DNA of 7,230 nt, taken from contig CANJXW010000025.1 in assembly GCA_947478965.1 (NCBI GenBank), positions 1 to 7,230 on the forward strand, in the 5' to 3' direction. The notes beneath the pieces are model-generated. The model searched no databases. It had not been told where the DNA came from and saw only the letters and a program-made list of their open reading frames with translations. Position 1 is the first letter of the stretch, and each line of letters opens with the position of its first letter. Source of the DNA: Candidatus Nanopelagicaceae bacterium (lineage in GTDB: Bacteria; Actinomycetota; Actinomycetes; Nanopelagicales; Nanopelagicaceae). Shown in pieces: positions 6,784 to 7,230 of the stretch. The position numbers and the translations under genes are program-made.

Positions 6784-6797
6784 CTTTGAAGTAGATC

Positions 6798-6803
6798 TAG
6801 AAT
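6798..6803 (+). promoter_or_regulatory. Candidate -10 element of a leaderless ybaK-like gene
   Basis: TAGAAT matches the -10 consensus TATAAT at five of six positions. It ends six nt before the ATG at 6810, so transcription would start at or within a base or two of the start codon. No Shine-Dalgarno sequence precedes that ATG, which fits a leaderless mRNA, common in actinobacteria. No good -35 was found; the region there is occupied by the azoR terminator. Confidence 0.42.
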
Positions 6804-6809
6804 TGCGCC

Positions 6810-7230
6810 ATGGATGGAATCTTAGAAAAAGCAGCGGTCAAGCGCGTCGCAGCAGCCCTGGTCGAATTCCAGATCCAAGGCCAGATAAAGGTTCTCTCCG
6901 ACAGTGCACGTACCGCACAAGACGCTGCCTCTGCCCTTGGCATTGAGGTCGGACAGATTGCATCATCGCTGATCTTTCTTCTGCCAGATCACTCACCGTT
7001 GCTGATCATCACAAGCGGTCGCCATCGCGTAGATACCGACCTCGTTGCACAAACGCTAGGAATCGAGAAACTTGGCCGAGTCGATGCAGATTTTGTTAAA
7101 GAGAAATCAGGATTTTCAATTGGCGGAGTCGCACCGATTGGTTGGATCTCCCCCGCAACAATCGTGATCGATGAAGCTCTCAACGATTACGACGTCGTGT
7201 GGGCAGCTGCTGGACATCCACATGCTGTCT
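6810..7230 (+). CDS. YbaK/EbsC family aminoacyl-tRNA deacylase-like protein (3' end beyond window)
   Basis: The first 140 codons of a YbaK/ProX-superfamily protein. Members hydrolyse mischarged aminoacyl-tRNAs, for instance Cys-tRNA(Pro), in trans in the cytosol. Visible family features are the opening helix, LSDSARTAQDAASALGIEVGQI (start of the substrate fold), the strand SSLIFLL, LIITSGRHRVD (65-75), the loop GFSIGGVAPIG (101-111), and DEALNDYDVVWAAAGHPHAV at the visible end. Family length is about 155-165 aa, so roughly 15-25 residues are cut off. ATG 6810 is the only suitable start: a second ATG at 6814 is out of frame and stops at once. The position usually holding the catalytic lysine (VKSLIF-type) reads ASSLIF, with Ser53 in its place. 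This may mark a subfamily with other specificity or no deacylase activity. It is separated from azoR by a terminator, so a functional link is unlikely. Confidence 0.88.
   Translation, partial: MDGILEKAAVKRVAAALVEFQIQGQIKVLSDSARTAQDAASALGIEVGQIASSLIFLLPDHSPLLIITSGRHRVDTDLVAQTLGIEKLGRVDADFVKEKSGFSIGGVAPIGWISPATIVIDEALNDYDVVWAAAGHPHAV

Noticed and set aside
1..7230. CRISPR arrays, tRNA/rRNA genes, insertion sequences, attachment sites
   Set aside because: No regularly spaced repeats, cloverleaf-like sequence, transposase or terminal inverted repeats were found. The only notable repeats are the two operators.

Overview
The window looks like chromosomal DNA of an actinobacterium with moderate GC (roughly half G+C by eye). 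Three things point there: a DUF6504 gene directly followed by a DnaE2/ImuC-type polymerase, a perfect Gram-positive/actinobacterial LexA box (CGAACAGGTGTTCG), and a mixture of Shine-Dalgarno and apparently leaderless genes. The moderate GC and tight packing would suit a streamlined freshwater lineage such as Nanopelagicales (acI, 'Ca. Planktophila'-like). That placement is inference.

Left part (1-3346, minus strand): a DNA-damage-inducible mutagenesis operon. A LexA box (3329-3346) precedes a 93-aa DUF6504 protein gene (2999-3280). Seventeen bases further on starts a 994-codon open reading frame (2982 to beyond position 1) for an error-prone DNA polymerase III alpha subunit (DnaE2/ImuC). It runs off the left edge just before its expected C-terminal OB-fold. 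The usual partner imuB (and imuA') is not between the LexA box and these genes.

Middle part (3438-4772, plus strand): a MarR-type palindromic operator (3438-3461) overlaps the probable promoter of a small DoxX-family membrane protein (3525-3950), which ends in a strong intrinsic terminator. A TauE/SafE-family anion exporter (4029-4772) follows. Its stop codon overlaps that of a convergent MFS transporter (4769-5980, minus) within one TTAA.

Right part (5980-7230): the MFS gene is divergent from an FMN-dependent NADH-azoreductase/quinone reductase gene (6100-6729). A second copy of the same operator (6035-6058) lies between them. The azoreductase has a strong terminator, followed by a YbaK/EbsC-type aminoacyl-tRNA deacylase-like gene (6810 to beyond the right edge), apparently leaderless.

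Two stress circuits therefore sit side by side. One is an SOS/LexA-controlled translesion synthesis operon. The other is a set of detoxification genes (DoxX, azoreductase, possibly the MFS exporter) tied together by the shared operator TAGTTGAA-NN-TTCAACTA. The operator resembles sites of redox-sensing MarR regulators, and the gene content resembles quinone/electrophile stress regulons. The regulator itself is not in the window. No rRNA, tRNA, CRISPR array or mobile element was seen.
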